The notes under the pieces were generated by a model, which saw nothing but the letters and a program-made list of their open reading frames with translations, searched no databases and had not been told where the DNA came from. Of a stretch of 64,000 nucleotides of DNA, positions 46,270-55,490 are shown in pieces. Position 1 is the first letter of the stretch; each line of letters opens with the position of its first letter. The stretch lies in NCBI RefSeq assembly GCF_024346395.1, contig NZ_JAGQCW010000001.1, positions 372,001 to 436,000 on the forward strand. The letters run 5' to 3'. A program made the translations under genes and the position numbers. The stretch comes from Cyanobium sp. AMD-g (GTDB lineage: Bacteria > Cyanobacteriota > Cyanobacteriia > PCC-6307 > Cyanobiaceae).

Positions 46270-46625
46270 AGCTCGAGTTCGCCGGGGTCGTCGTCGAGGC
46301 CAGCCTCGAAACCACCGCCGCCGAGCATGGCCGATTCCAGCTCCATGCGCTGCTCCATCTGGCGCAGGAAGTAGCCCGTCATCATCGCCGAGGCCAGCAG
46401 GCCGGCGAGGTTGTCGCGGCTGGCCTGGATCTTCACCTCGAACTGCTCGCCGGGGAGCATGCCCAGCAGGCCCTGGACGTTGTGGCGGATGATGTCCTGA
46501 ATGTCGCCGGTGGCCGAGCGGGCCACCCTCTGCAGCACGTCCGGGGACTGTTCCTGCAGGTACTGAATCAGCGAATTGTCGCTGATCGCCTCGTTATCGG
46601 CGGTCAGGAACTCCGGGTTGAACAT
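46266..46625 (-). CDS. DUF760 family protein
   Basis: A 119-residue protein. NSLIQYLQEQSPDVLQRVARSA, GDIQDIIRHNVQGLLGMLP and the FEVKIQASRDNLAGLLASAMMTGYFLR block match DUF760, a cyanobacterial and plastid family. It is helical with an acidic Gly-rich tail. No enzyme function is known to me. It lies downstream of lepB on the same strand with a 49-base gap. Confidence 0.82.
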   Translation of the reverse strand: MFNPEFLTADNEAISDNSLIQYLQEQSPDVLQRVARSATGDIQDIIRHNVQGLLGMLPGEQFEVKIQASRDNLAGLLASAMMTGYFLRQMEQRMELESAMLGGGGFEAGLDDDPGELEL

Positions 46626-46674
46626 GTGCCCTCCGGTGTGCGCTGCAACACGACACGCACCCTAACGCAGTTGC

Positions 46675-47283
46675 TCAAGCGGCCTCGGCTGGGTGGGGAG
46701 AGGAGAACCCAACCGGACCGAACCGGGCCAGGGGCCAGTACCGCCAGATGGCCGTGCCGATCAGATCCGCCTCCGGCAAGGGGCCCCAGAGGTGGGAATC
46801 GAGGCTGGCATTGCGGTTGTCCCCCAGCACCAGCACCTCGCCGGCGGGCACCACGAAGGGCTCCAGGGCATAGGCCATCGGTTCCCGCGCCCAGTCCGGC
46901 TCGGCGGGGGTGCCATTGCGCCAGAGCTTGCCGTCCCTCACCTCCACCTGATCGCCGGCCACCGCCACCACCCGCTTGATCAGGGCCGTGCGCCGGTCGT
47001 AGCCAGCCTCCTGCAGCCGGACCGGCGGGTGGAACACGACGATGCGGCCCGTGCGCACACCCGAGCCGAAACGGGGCGTGAGCTTCTCCACCAGGATCCG
47101 GTCCTGGAGCTGCAGGGTGGGCAGCATCGAGCCCGACGGAATCCAGCGGGGCTCCACCACCGCCCAGCGCAGCAGCAGGGCCAGCAGCACCCAGAGCAGC
47201 AGGCGGCCGGCCTGCTGCAGCAGCCCGGTGGCCCCACCCTGGGGGCTGGAGGGGGGCTGGGTGATGGCGGGGCCGCTGGCCAT
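46675..47283 (-). CDS. lepB: signal peptidase I
   Basis: A 202-residue membrane-anchored serine protease that removes signal peptides. One hydrophobic anchor (LLLWVLLALLLRWAVV) is followed by box B EPRWIPSGSMLPTLQ with the catalytic Ser, box D with the catalytic Lys (RRTALIKRVVAVAGDQVEV) and box E LVLGDNRNASLDSHLWGPLP. The start is ATG at 47283; it is divergent from menD (GTG at 47337). Confidence 0.94.
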   Translation of the reverse strand: MASGPAITQPPSSPQGGATGLLQQAGRLLLWVLLALLLRWAVVEPRWIPSGSMLPTLQLQDRILVEKLTPRFGSGVRTGRIVVFHPPVRLQEAGYDRRTALIKRVVAVAGDQVEVRDGKLWRNGTPAEPDWAREPMAYALEPFVVPAGEVLVLGDNRNASLDSHLWGPLPEADLIGTAIWRYWPLARFGPVGFSSPHPAEAA

Positions 47284-47336
47284 GGCGAAGCCGTCGATCA
47301 GGATGATTCCCCCATCCTGAACAGTGGAGCTCCCCG

Positions 47337-49136
47337 GTGGCCGGCCCCCCGTCATCGCTGGCCAATGTGCAGGCAGCCCTGACGCTGTTGCGTGCCCTGC
47401 GCCGGGGCGGCCTCACCCATGCGGTGCTCTGCCCGGGCAGTCGATCGGCACCCCTGGCGGTGGCCGCCGCCCTGCTGGAGCCTGGCGGCCTGCGCCTGCA
47501 CACGGCTATCGACGAGCGCAGCGCCGCCTTCTTCGCCCTCGGCCTGGGCCGGGGCAGCGGCCAACCGGCGGCCGTGATCACCACCTCGGGCACGGCGGTC
47601 GCCAACCTGCTGCCCGCCGCGGTGGAGGCCGACTTCGGCTGCATCCCCCTGCTGCTGCTCACGGCCGATCGGCCGGCCCGGCTCAAGGGCTGCGGCGCCA
47701 ACCAGAGCGTCAACCAGGAGGCCTTTCTGGCCTGCAGCTGCCGCTGGCTGGGCAGCGGCGCCCCCGAAGGGCTGGCGGCGATGGCGCCCAGGGAGCTGGA
47801 GGCCCTCGCCGCCGCCGCCCTGGCCGCCGCCCAGGGGGATGGGGCCGGACGCGGCGCCGGAGCGGTCCACCTCAACCTGCCCTTCGCCGAACCCCTGCAC
47901 GCCGGCGGCGGGGAGCTGACCCAGCTGGCCGCCGCGCTCTCCAGCCAACCTGCGGACGCCGACCCCCCGCCCCCGCCAGGCAACCCGCAAGCACCTCCAC
48001 GCTTCGCCGCCGGAGACGCCGCGACCCTGGACCCGGGTCGCGCGGGCATGGTGGTGGCCGGCCCCTGGCGGGGCAACCCCGCCGCCTGGCCCGCCCATGT
48101 GGAGGCCCTGCGGTGCTGGCAGCGGCGCAGCGGCTGGCCCGTGCTGGCCGATGCCCTCTCGGGCCTGCGGGGCCTGCCGGGGCTCGATGCCGTGACGGCC
48201 TACGACCTGATCCTGGCGGAGGGCGCCTTCAGCACAGCGGCGATCGGTGGCCTGCAGGTGTTGCGCCTGGGGCCCCTGCCGGCCAGCCGTCGCCTGCAGC
48301 GCTGGCTGGCGGCCCAGGACGGGCCCCAGGTGCTGGTCAGCGAAGGGGACGGGCGCCCCCTCGACCCGATCCGGCTGGTGCGGGCCCAGTGCGGCGCCGG
48401 CCTGGCGGCCTGGCTGGCGGGCCAACCGCAGCACATCTCGGCGGGCGAGCCCGCTGGGGAATCGCTGGTGCTGGCGGACCGCTGGCACCGGGCGGAGGCG
48501 GCGGTGCAGGCGCTGCTGGAGCAGGAGCTGGCCGAAGAGCAAGGGGAACCGGCCCTGGCCCGCCGACTCAGCCGGCTGCTGCCGGCGGGGCTGCCGGTGC
48601 TGCTGGCGAACAGCAGCCCCGTGCGCGACTGGGAAAGCTTTGCCCGCCCAGGCGCCCCACCCCGGCCGATGCACGGCTTCCGGGGGGCCTCGGGGATCGA
48701 TGGCACCCTTTCGAGCGCCTGCGGCCTGGCCGAGGCCCTGGGCGAACTGGTGCTGGTGAGCGGCGATCTGGCCCTGCTCCACGACGCCAACGGCTGGCTG
48801 TGGCGAAGCCAGCTGGGGGGGCGGCTCACCGTGGTGCTGATCGACAACGGCGGCGGCGGCATCTTCGAGCAGCTGCCCATCCGCACCGAGCCGGCGGCGG
48901 CGATGGATTTCGAGCGCCTGTTCGCCATGCCCCAGGCGGTGGATCCCCTGGCGCTGGCGGCGGTGCATGGGGTGCCGGGCCGGCGGGTTGAGGGCCTGGC
49001 GGCCCTGGAGGGCTCCCTGGCCTGGGCCCGGCAGCAGCCGATGGCCCTGCTGGTGATCGCCACCGACCGGCGCCGTGATGCCGCCCTGCGGCAGCGGCTG
49101 CGCACAATGGCCGCAGCCCAGGTCACGCCCCCATGA
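47337..49136 (+). CDS. menD: 2-succinyl-5-enolpyruvyl-6-hydroxy-3-cyclohexene-1-carboxylate synthase
   Basis: Thiamine-diphosphate enzyme of phylloquinone (vitamin K1) synthesis. The 599-residue protein has the cofactor glutamate in [36 protein letters not shown] and a C-terminal ThDP motif ([13 protein letters not shown]...IDNGGGGIF). Phylloquinone is the secondary acceptor of photosystem I. Translation starts at GTG 47337, and the stop overlaps the start of menB (ATGA at 49133). Confidence 0.94.
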   Translation: MAGPPSSLANVQAALTLLRALRRGGLTHAVLCPGSRSAPLAVAAALLEPGGLRLHTAIDERSAAFFALGLGRGSGQPAAVITTSGTAVANLLPAAVEADFGCIPLLLLTADRPARLKGCGANQSVNQEAFLACSCRWLGSGAPEGLAAMAPRELEALAAAALAAAQGDGAGRGAGAVHLNLPFAEPLHAGGGELTQLAAALSSQPADADPPPPPGNPQAPPRFAAGDAATLDPGRAGMVVAGPWRGNPAAWPAHVEALRCWQRRSGWPVLADALSGLRGLPGLDAVTAYDLILAEGAFSTAAIGGLQVLRLGPLPASRRLQRWLAAQDGPQVLVSEGDGRPLDPIRLVRAQCGAGLAAWLAGQPQHISAGEPAGESLVLADRWHRAEAAVQALLEQELAEEQGEPALARRLSRLLPAGLPVLLANSSPVRDWESFARPGAPPRPMHGFRGASGIDGTLSSACGLAEALGELVLVSGDLALLHDANGWLWRSQLGGRLTVVLIDNGGGGIFEQLPIRTEPAAAMDFERLFAMPQAVDPLALAAVHGVPGRRVEGLAALEGSLAWARQQPMALLVIATDRRRDAALRQRLRTMAAAQVTPP

Positions 49137-49987
49137 CCCCCGTTCCCCCGCCCCTGCCGAGCTGGACCAGCGCCGGCGACTACAGCGACATCCGCTTCGA
49201 GACCAGCGGCGACGGGATCGCCCGGATCAGCCTCAACCGGCCCGAGAAGCGCAACGCCTTCCGGCCGCTCACGGTGCAGGAGCTCTGCGATGCCTTCAAC
49301 CGGGTGCGGGACGACCCCTCCATCGGTGTGGTGCTGTTCACCGGCGAGGGGCCGGCCGCCGACGGCGTCTGGGCCTTCTGCGCCGGAGGCGACCAGAGCG
49401 TGCGCGGCGATGGGGGCTACCTCGACGCCTCGGGGCTGCCGCGGCTGAACGTGCTCGACCTGCAGCGGATCATCCGCAGCCTGCCCAAGGTGGTGATCGC
49501 CCTGGTGGCCGGCTACGCCATCGGTGGCGGCCAGGTGCTGCACCTGCTCTGCGACCTGAGCCTGGCGGCCGAGAATGCCGTCTTCGGCCAGACCGGGCCG
49601 CGGGTGGGCAGCTTCGATGGCGGCTTCGGCGCCGGCTACCTGGCCCGGGTGGTGGGCCAGCGCAAGGCCCGCGAGATCTGGTTCCTCTGCCGGCGTTACA
49701 ACGCCGATCAGGCCCTGGCCATGGGGCTGGTGAACGCCGTGGTGCCCCTGGAGGATCTGGAGCACCAGGGGGTGGCCTGGGCCCGGGAGGTGCTGCAGCA
49801 CAGCCCCACGGCGATCCGTTGCCTCAAGGCCGCCTTCAACGCCGAAACCGACGGCCTTGCCGGGATCCAGGAACTGGCGGGCCAGGCCACACATCTGTTT
49901 TACCGGACCAGCGAAGGCCAGGAGGGACGCAATGCCTTCCTGGAGAAACGGGACCCGGACTTTTCCGAAGCGCCCTGGCTGCCCTGA
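49133..49987 (+). CDS. menB: 1,4-dihydroxy-2-naphthoyl-CoA synthase
   Basis: Crotonase-family ring-closing enzyme of phylloquinone synthesis, 284 residues. [33 protein letters not shown], and [36 protein letters not shown] (blocks near residues 40, 83 and 122-158) are typical for MenB. The [16 protein letters not shown] block near 163 is also diagnostic. It is coupled to menD. Confidence 0.95.
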   Translation: MTPVPPPLPSWTSAGDYSDIRFETSGDGIARISLNRPEKRNAFRPLTVQELCDAFNRVRDDPSIGVVLFTGEGPAADGVWAFCAGGDQSVRGDGGYLDASGLPRLNVLDLQRIIRSLPKVVIALVAGYAIGGGQVLHLLCDLSLAAENAVFGQTGPRVGSFDGGFGAGYLARVVGQRKAREIWFLCRRYNADQALAMGLVNAVVPLEDLEHQGVAWAREVLQHSPTAIRCLKAAFNAETDGLAGIQELAGQATHLFYRTSEGQEGRNAFLEKRDPDFSEAPWLP

Positions 49988-50028
49988 GCGGCCCCGGTCC
50001 ATACTTCGGTTCGTGGGAGCAGCAACCG

Positions 50029-51000
50029 GTGTCCGCCTATCCGATCCCGGACAACGAAGCGGAGCGGCAGGCGGCCCTCGACCAGCAACACATTCTGGAT
50101 GCGGAGTCCGATGAGGACTTCAATCGCATCACACGCCTGGCCAGCCAGATGCTGGGCGTGCCGACGGCCCTGATTTCCCTGGTCGATCGCCAGCGGCAAT
50201 GGTTTCTTTCCCGGGTGGGCCTGGAGGCGAGTGAAACGCCCAGGGATGTGGCCTTCTGTGCCCACGCCATCTGCTCCGACGAGGTCATGGTCGTCAATGA
50301 CGCCAGCCAGGATGAGCGCTTCAAGGACAATCCCCTGGTGACGGGGAACCCCAGCATCCGCTTCTACGCCGGTGTGCCATTGCAGACCCCCTCAGGCTTC
50401 AATCTGGGGACGTTGTGTGTGATCAGCCCCCAGCCGAGGCAACTCGCCGGCAACGAGCAACAACTGCTGAAGGACCTCGCCGGCATGGTGATTCAGCATA
50501 TCGAAGCCCGGCGCAACAGTTACCTCTGCTCCCTCACGGGCCTCAAGAACCGAAGGCCATTCTTCGATGCGGGTCTGCAAGAGTTCATTCGGGCCCAGCA
50601 GAAAGGAGAACCGTTGACCCTGATGATCTTCGGTCTGGATGATTCCCATGGTTTCTACACACGGTTCGGCCAGCAACAGGGCGATCGGTTGCTTCAGGAG
50701 CTGGCCAGACAACTGCAATCGGTCTTTGGAGAGAGCGCCCTCTGCGGGCGTGTGAGTGATGACGAGTTCGCCGTGTTGCAGACAAGCCTGGCGGGGCAGG
50801 AGGCGGTAGCCAAGGCGGAGGGCTTCCGTTCCGGATTGGCTCTCCAGGGCTGGGTGATGGAGGGAGTCCGCCATCCTCTGCCCATCAGCCTGGGCACGGC
50901 TTGCCTCGGCTCCGACGACACCAGCTTCAAGGTGCTGTTCCAACGGGCCGAAACGGCCCTGAAGCAGGCCAGGCTATCCGGGACAAGCCTTCCGGGCTGA
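50029..51000 (+). CDS. GAF domain protein with degenerate GGDEF domain
   Basis: A 323-residue signalling protein. GAF domain is about residues 25-160 (RITRLASQMLGVPTALISLVD, FCAHAICSDEVMVV). The GGDEF-type domain is about 165-320: it begins well (SLTGLKNRRPFF), but the active-site loop reads RVSDDEF instead of RxGGDEF, and the nucleotide-binding FKxxND stretch is lost (GFYTRFGQQQGD). It is therefore unlikely to make cyclic di-GMP; it might bind GTP or act as a regulator. GTG at 50029 is used. It is convergent with a hybrid kinase (12-base gap). Confidence 0.85.
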   Translation: MSAYPIPDNEAERQAALDQQHILDAESDEDFNRITRLASQMLGVPTALISLVDRQRQWFLSRVGLEASETPRDVAFCAHAICSDEVMVVNDASQDERFKDNPLVTGNPSIRFYAGVPLQTPSGFNLGTLCVISPQPRQLAGNEQQLLKDLAGMVIQHIEARRNSYLCSLTGLKNRRPFFDAGLQEFIRAQQKGEPLTLMIFGLDDSHGFYTRFGQQQGDRLLQELARQLQSVFGESALCGRVSDDEFAVLQTSLAGQEAVAKAEGFRSGLALQGWVMEGVRHPLPISLGTACLGSDDTSFKVLFQRAETALKQARLSGTSLPG

Positions 51001-51012
51001 ACCGAGCGACAC

Positions 51013-52935
51013 TCACTGGGCCAGCACGGCCGCGTGGGCCCGGGACAGGGCGGCTTGCAGGGACTCGACCCTGATGGGCTTGCCGATGAAATCATTCATG
51101 CCGCTGGCCAGGGCCTCGGCACGGTCGCAGTCACGGATGTTGGCGGTGACCGCCACGATCCAGGGCCGCAGCGTGTTGCCGGCCTGCTCCCGAATCCTGC
51201 GGGTGGCCTCAAAGCCATCCACCTTGGGCATGCGCAGATCCATCAGGATGATGTCCGGATCCAGCTGGCGATGCTGGTTCAGGGCCTCTTCCCCATCGCG
51301 CGCCACGCTGACGCCGTAGCCGAGACGCTGGAGCATCAGTTCGCAGACGCGGGCATTGACGAGATTGTCTTCCGCCAGAAGAATCCGCAACGGGTGGTCT
51401 TCGGCGAAGCTGGCTGTTGTCGGACCATCTGGCGCTGCAGGTGATTCAGGGATCGCCACCGGCAGGATCACCGTGAAAAGGCTGCCTTGACCCGGTTCGC
51501 TCTCCACCTCAATCGCGCCGCCCATGGCGACGACAAGGTGATGGCAGATGGCCAATCCCAACCCTGCGCCGCCATGGACGCGGGTGGTGGTGGAATCAGC
51601 CTGCGAAAAAGGCTGGAACAGGGACTCTCGGGCGGAGTCGGAGATTCCGGGCCCGGTGTCACGGACGCGCAAGACCAAAGGAACCCTGCCATCGGGCTGG
51701 AAAGCCTGAGTTGAAACGGTGATGGACACCTCTCCGCTCACCGTGTACTTGATTGCATTGCTGACCAGATTCACCACGATCTGACGCAGGTGGAGAGGAT
51801 CTGACAGCACGACATCGGGCAGGCCGGTGTCGAGGGAGAGGGATAACACCAGCCCTTTGGTCTGCGCTTGTTCGGCGAACAAGGCCATCACCTCGGCTAA
51901 CAGAGGCCGAAGCTGGCAGGGAGCGGAGTCGATCACCAGATGGCCGCTGTCGATCGCTGAGACGTCGAGCAGTTGGTTGAGCAACAGCAGCAGGGATTCC
52001 CCAGAGTTCCTGACCGTCTGCAGACAGGTTTGTTGGTGGGGGGTCAGGCCAGTGCTGAGCAGAATATTGGTGAGGCCAATCACCCCATTCAGCGGCGTGC
52101 GCAGCTCATGGCCCATGGTGGCCAGGAAGGTGCTCTTGGCGAGGTTGGCCTGCTGTGATGCAGCCGCCGCTTGACGGGCCAGATCAGCCGTTTCCAGGCT
52201 GGATTCCAGGGCCGAAGCCGTGGATCTCAGATAACGGCAGTGCAGGAAGCCGGCAAAGGCCGAAAGCAGGGCACTGCCTGCCAGTGAGAGACCCAGACTC
52301 AGGCGCAGGGGAAAGAGTTGCTGATTGAGGCTGGCCAGGGAGAGATCGACACCCACAATGGCCGTCGCCTTGCCGTCCTGGAATGGGGCATAGGCCGACA
52401 GGAAGCTGCCCCATTGATCGGTATAGGGATCGGAACTGACCCTGGGCTTGGCAAGCCGGGCCGCGATCAGGGCATCGGCCGGGGCGTCTGCGTAGAGCTG
52501 ACCGACAACAGGGGCGCTGAAGTGGTCTCCCGGATTCTTGAAGAAGACCGTGCTGTCCAGACCAAATCGCAGGGGCTTTGATCGACCCCTCAGGGTGTAG
52601 GCGTAAAAGATCGCCGGCACCGATGTCCTGAGCTGGATCAAGGGCTTGGAGGCCTGGCGATAGAGCTGGCTGCCCATCTGATCAGGACGGCGAATCTGGG
52701 TGTGCAGATCACCATCCATCTCCGCCGCGGTGACCATGGCCAGATCCAGCAGCCGTTGCTGGACGGACCTGAAGAGTGTCCGTTCAGCCACCCAGTAGGT
52801 GACCATCAGGGCAGAACCGGCAATGGAAAAGATTCCCAAAGCCAGCAGGATGGAAGCCCGGGACAGCTTGCGCCTTGACCCCGATGGGGCATCCAAGGTG
52901 CCCACGCCGCCCCTCATCGCATCACTCAGTATCAT
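51013..52935 (-). CDS. membrane hybrid histidine kinase (sensor-HisKA-HATPase-REC)
   Basis: A 640-residue kinase. Two transmembrane helices (about 26-48 and 210-232) flank a periplasmic sensor region of about 160 residues (contains DPYTDQWGSFLSAYAPF and AIVGVDLSLASLNQQ, resembling a Cache-like fold). The HisKA histidine is H276 in MGHELRTPLNG; ATPase boxes are NLVSNAIKYT, DTGPGIS and GGAGLGLAIC; the receiver has LLAEDNLVNAR, phospho-acceptor Asp in IILMDLRMPKVDG and the lysine in FIGKP. ATG at 52935 overlaps the upstream kinase stop (ATGA). The ligand is unknown. Confidence 0.9.
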   Translation of the reverse strand: MILSDAMRGGVGTLDAPSGSRRKLSRASILLALGIFSIAGSALMVTYWVAERTLFRSVQQRLLDLAMVTAAEMDGDLHTQIRRPDQMGSQLYRQASKPLIQLRTSVPAIFYAYTLRGRSKPLRFGLDSTVFFKNPGDHFSAPVVGQLYADAPADALIAARLAKPRVSSDPYTDQWGSFLSAYAPFQDGKATAIVGVDLSLASLNQQLFPLRLSLGLSLAGSALLSAFAGFLHCRYLRSTASALESSLETADLARQAAAASQQANLAKSTFLATMGHELRTPLNGVIGLTNILLSTGLTPHQQTCLQTVRNSGESLLLLLNQLLDVSAIDSGHLVIDSAPCQLRPLLAEVMALFAEQAQTKGLVLSLSLDTGLPDVVLSDPLHLRQIVVNLVSNAIKYTVSGEVSITVSTQAFQPDGRVPLVLRVRDTGPGISDSARESLFQPFSQADSTTTRVHGGAGLGLAICHHLVVAMGGAIEVESEPGQGSLFTVILPVAIPESPAAPDGPTTASFAEDHPLRILLAEDNLVNARVCELMLQRLGYGVSVARDGEEALNQHRQLDPDIILMDLRMPKVDGFEATRRIREQAGNTLRPWIVAVTANIRDCDRAEALASGMNDFIGKPIRVESLQAALSRAHAAVLAQ

Positions 52936-54560
52936 TCGGATGTAGCCGACGCTGTGGCTCGGCGCCAATCGCGATACCTGCCCAAGGCCACTCGAAGATC
53001 CGCCAATCGAAGTGGTTTGGAGAGAAAGTCGTTCATCCCAGCCGCTGAACACTCCTGCCGGTGGGAGTCGAATGAATAGGCTGTCAGGGCAATGATATAG
53101 AGATCAGAGTAACCTTCACTGCGCAATTGGCGTGAGGCGGCCATGCCGTCAAGGCCTGGCATGGCCACATCCATGAAGATGAGATCCACGCTTCCATTCC
53201 TGACGGACTGAATGGCCGCATTGCCGTCTCCCACCGCGTCCGCGCTTAGATGGAATCTGGCCAGCATCAACTCAAGCACCCTGCGGTTGACGCGGTTATC
53301 ATCAGCAATGAGAATTCTGATTCCAGGCTCCAAGCTCACTTCGGGATTCTCCCTGACAATCTCAGCTTGCTGCTGCGAAGCCAGCATGAACGGCAAACTG
53401 ACCGTAAAGCAACTGCCAGATCCGAGACTCGAATCGACGGAAATTCTGCCGCCCATCAATTGGCACAATCTTGAGCAGATGGCGAGGCCGAGGCCGGCAC
53501 TTTGCTGCGTCTGGGCGGGATTGGAATGGCCAATGAATTCCTCAAAGATAAGAGGTAGAGCCTCCCTGGAGATGCCAATACCCGTGTCGGAAACATGGAA
53601 CATTAGGGATCTCACGTTAGCCGTGACCTCCAAGACATCAACGCCGAGACGAACCTCCCCCTCATTGGTGTACTTACAGGCGTTCCCCAACAGGTTGAAC
53701 AGAATCTGGCGCAGCTTGAGATCATCTCCCACGAGCCATCTCGGCGTATCTGTCGGCATGCTGAGGTGCAAGCCAAGTTGTCTTACAGAGGCTTGATACT
53801 GAAAAAGATGAATAATGTCATTGAGCAAACCATGAAGGTCGAAGGTTCTGGGATTCAGTGCAAGTCGCCCGGATTCAATCTGCGAGATATCCAGAATGTC
53901 GTTGATCAGACTTAGCAGATACTCGCCGTTTTGATGAATCGTTTCGAGCATCTCCCGTTGCGGCCCCTCCATTGAGCTGCTGAGCAGCACATCCGTCATC
54001 CCAATCACAGCGTTCAATGGGGTGCGTATTTCATGGCTCATGTTGGCCAGAAACCGGGTTTTGGATTGGCTGGCTGCCAGGGCCTCATCGCGCGCCAGCT
54101 GCAACGCACGGGTTCGCTCAACCACCTGAGCCTCCAGCTGGTCACGGGCATCGATCAACTTGTCCTGGGCCTGGACAATCGCGCTCTGGTCCCGGAAGGT
54201 GAACACCAAAGACGGCTTGCCCGGCAGATCGACCGTCGCCCAGGACACCTCAATCACCTGGCGGAGAGGCGCACCCAACAATTCCCAGGTGCTGGATCCT
54301 TCTGATCCTGAGCTCCAGAACGGCTGGCCAGATCGGCTATCGCTGAGATCGTGGAGATGGGGCCTCGGGAGGATCTGGCTCAGGCCTTGGCCAAGGCTCT
54401 GCAAGCGGGACAAACCCACGAACCGATCAAACGATGCATTCGTCCATTCCACGATTCCGTTGAGATCGGTGAAGGCAAGGGCCTCATCAACAGCTCCCAG
54501 GGCCGCCTCCAGCCTCCCGAGGGTGCTGCGCAGCTGGCCGACAAGGGTCTGATCCGGCAT
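52932..54560 (-). CDS. cytosolic PAS-hybrid histidine kinase (PAS-HisKA-HATPase-REC)
   Basis: A 542-residue soluble kinase. A PAS-like domain is at about 20-125 (ALAFTDLNGIVEWTNASFDRFVGLS), then a coiled-coil linker (QDKLIDARDQLEAQVVERTRAL), HisKA with H176 in [13 protein letters not shown], ATPase boxes NLLGNACKYT, DTGIGIS and SAGLGLAIC, and a receiver with ADDNRVNRR and LIFMDVAMPGLDG. It lies 7 bases after a stand-alone PAS gene and is coupled to the membrane kinase, so all three are probably one operon. Confidence 0.9.
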   Translation of the reverse strand: MPDQTLVGQLRSTLGRLEAALGAVDEALAFTDLNGIVEWTNASFDRFVGLSRLQSLGQGLSQILPRPHLHDLSDSRSGQPFWSSGSEGSSTWELLGAPLRQVIEVSWATVDLPGKPSLVFTFRDQSAIVQAQDKLIDARDQLEAQVVERTRALQLARDEALAASQSKTRFLANMSHEIRTPLNAVIGMTDVLLSSSMEGPQREMLETIHQNGEYLLSLINDILDISQIESGRLALNPRTFDLHGLLNDIIHLFQYQASVRQLGLHLSMPTDTPRWLVGDDLKLRQILFNLLGNACKYTNEGEVRLGVDVLEVTANVRSLMFHVSDTGIGISREALPLIFEEFIGHSNPAQTQQSAGLGLAICSRLCQLMGGRISVDSSLGSGSCFTVSLPFMLASQQQAEIVRENPEVSLEPGIRILIADDNRVNRRVLELMLARFHLSADAVGDGNAAIQSVRNGSVDLIFMDVAMPGLDGMAASRQLRSEGYSDLYIIALTAYSFDSHRQECSAAGMNDFLSKPLRLADLRVALGRYRDWRRATASATSE

Positions 54561-54567
54561 GCTCGCC

Positions 54568-54915
54568 TCAGCTCAACGGACGCAGGGTTGCCGCGAACAC
54601 CCAGCTATCGCCACGGCGTTCGGCCACAATGAAATGCTCCGAGTTGATGGCCCGGTTGTCTTTACAGATGGTCATCAATTGCAGTGGATGGTTGAGAATC
54701 TGCGATTCACCGACGATCTGGAAACGGGAGAAGCCGAGATGGTGGGCATCTTGATAAGCAGCCGGCAGAATCATGGAGAGAGAATGACCCTTGAGATCGT
54801 CCAATGACCATCCATAGGTCGCCTCAAATAGATCGTTGATCTCTACAATCAACCCTTCCTGGTCGGCAGCGACAAAGGGAAGAGATTGGCGTCGTAACTC
54901 TTCAATCGTGACCAT
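54568..54915 (-). CDS. stand-alone PAS domain protein
   Basis: A 115-residue protein consisting almost only of a PAS fold: PFVAADQEGLIVEINDLFEATYGWS, LKGHSLSMILPAAYQDAHHLGF and a final beta strand region. No output domain is attached. It could sense a small ligand and dock on the kinase encoded just downstream. It is divergent from the STAS gene; the 175-base gap contains a perfect GTGTGG-TCAGAC-CCACAC hairpin but no clear promoter that I can name. Confidence 0.8.
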   Translation of the reverse strand: MVTIEELRRQSLPFVAADQEGLIVEINDLFEATYGWSLDDLKGHSLSMILPAAYQDAHHLGFSRFQIVGESQILNHPLQLMTICKDNRAINSEHFIVAERRGDSWVFAATLRPLS

Positions 54916-55090
54916 GAACCTCGCGGCTGAAGCGGCCTGCCTGGTTACGAACTGTAGCGCCGTGCTCCATGGGCTTCCTCCTACCCCCTAAGCGGAATGG
55001 GGGCGTGTGGTCAGACCCACACCCGCTCGCCACCAGCCGGCAGGTGGGTCTCAAGGCCCCAGGCCCAGACGAATGGGCTTGCGGCCATGA

Positions 55091-55468
55091 ATGGTAAACT
55101 CCTATCGATTTGAGTTTCCATGTGTGGATGATCTGTACATCCTGAAACCCATGGGCCTGCTCGACGGCCAGAGTGGTGCTGAGTTGCGGCAATCTGTCGG
55201 TTCAGTTCTGGCGGAGCAACCCAGGAACATCCTGATTGATTGCCAGGGGGTCGACTTCATGGACAGCAGCGGATTCGGCGCACTGGTTTCCGTGCTGAAA
55301 CGGGTCAAAGAGCAAGGTCAGCAACTGTTTCTTTGCGGTCTCTGCAGCCAGGTCCGCATCGTTCTGGAACTCACCGGCACCGAAAAGGTGTTCACCACGT
55401 TTCCGAGCAGTGAGGCATGCATCGCCGCGTTGGCTGACGATCCATCGGGCGGATCAACCGACCCCTGA
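55091..55468 (+). CDS. STAS-domain anti-anti-sigma-factor-like protein
   Basis: A 125-residue STAS protein. LKPMGLLDGQSGAELRQSVGS is the first strand-helix, and DCQGVDFMDSSGFGALVSVLKR holds the phosphorylatable Ser (S59 by analogy with SpoIIAA DSSG). In partner switching, such a protein is phosphorylated by an anti-sigma kinase and dephosphorylated by a PP2C phosphatase, exactly the kind of enzyme encoded convergently at 55491. No anti-sigma kinase is in the window. Confidence 0.9.
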   Translation: MVNSYRFEFPCVDDLYILKPMGLLDGQSGAELRQSVGSVLAEQPRNILIDCQGVDFMDSSGFGALVSVLKRVKEQGQQLFLCGLCSQVRIVLELTGTEKVFTTFPSSEACIAALADDPSGGSTDP

Positions 55469-55490
55469 ACCACCAGAAGGCCCGTGAAGA

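Noticed and set aside
49075-51000. A possible fusion of a menB-overlapping frame with the GAF protein
   Set aside because: The upstream part is Arg/Gly/Pro-rich reading of menB in another frame; GTG at 50029 gives a normal GAF protein.
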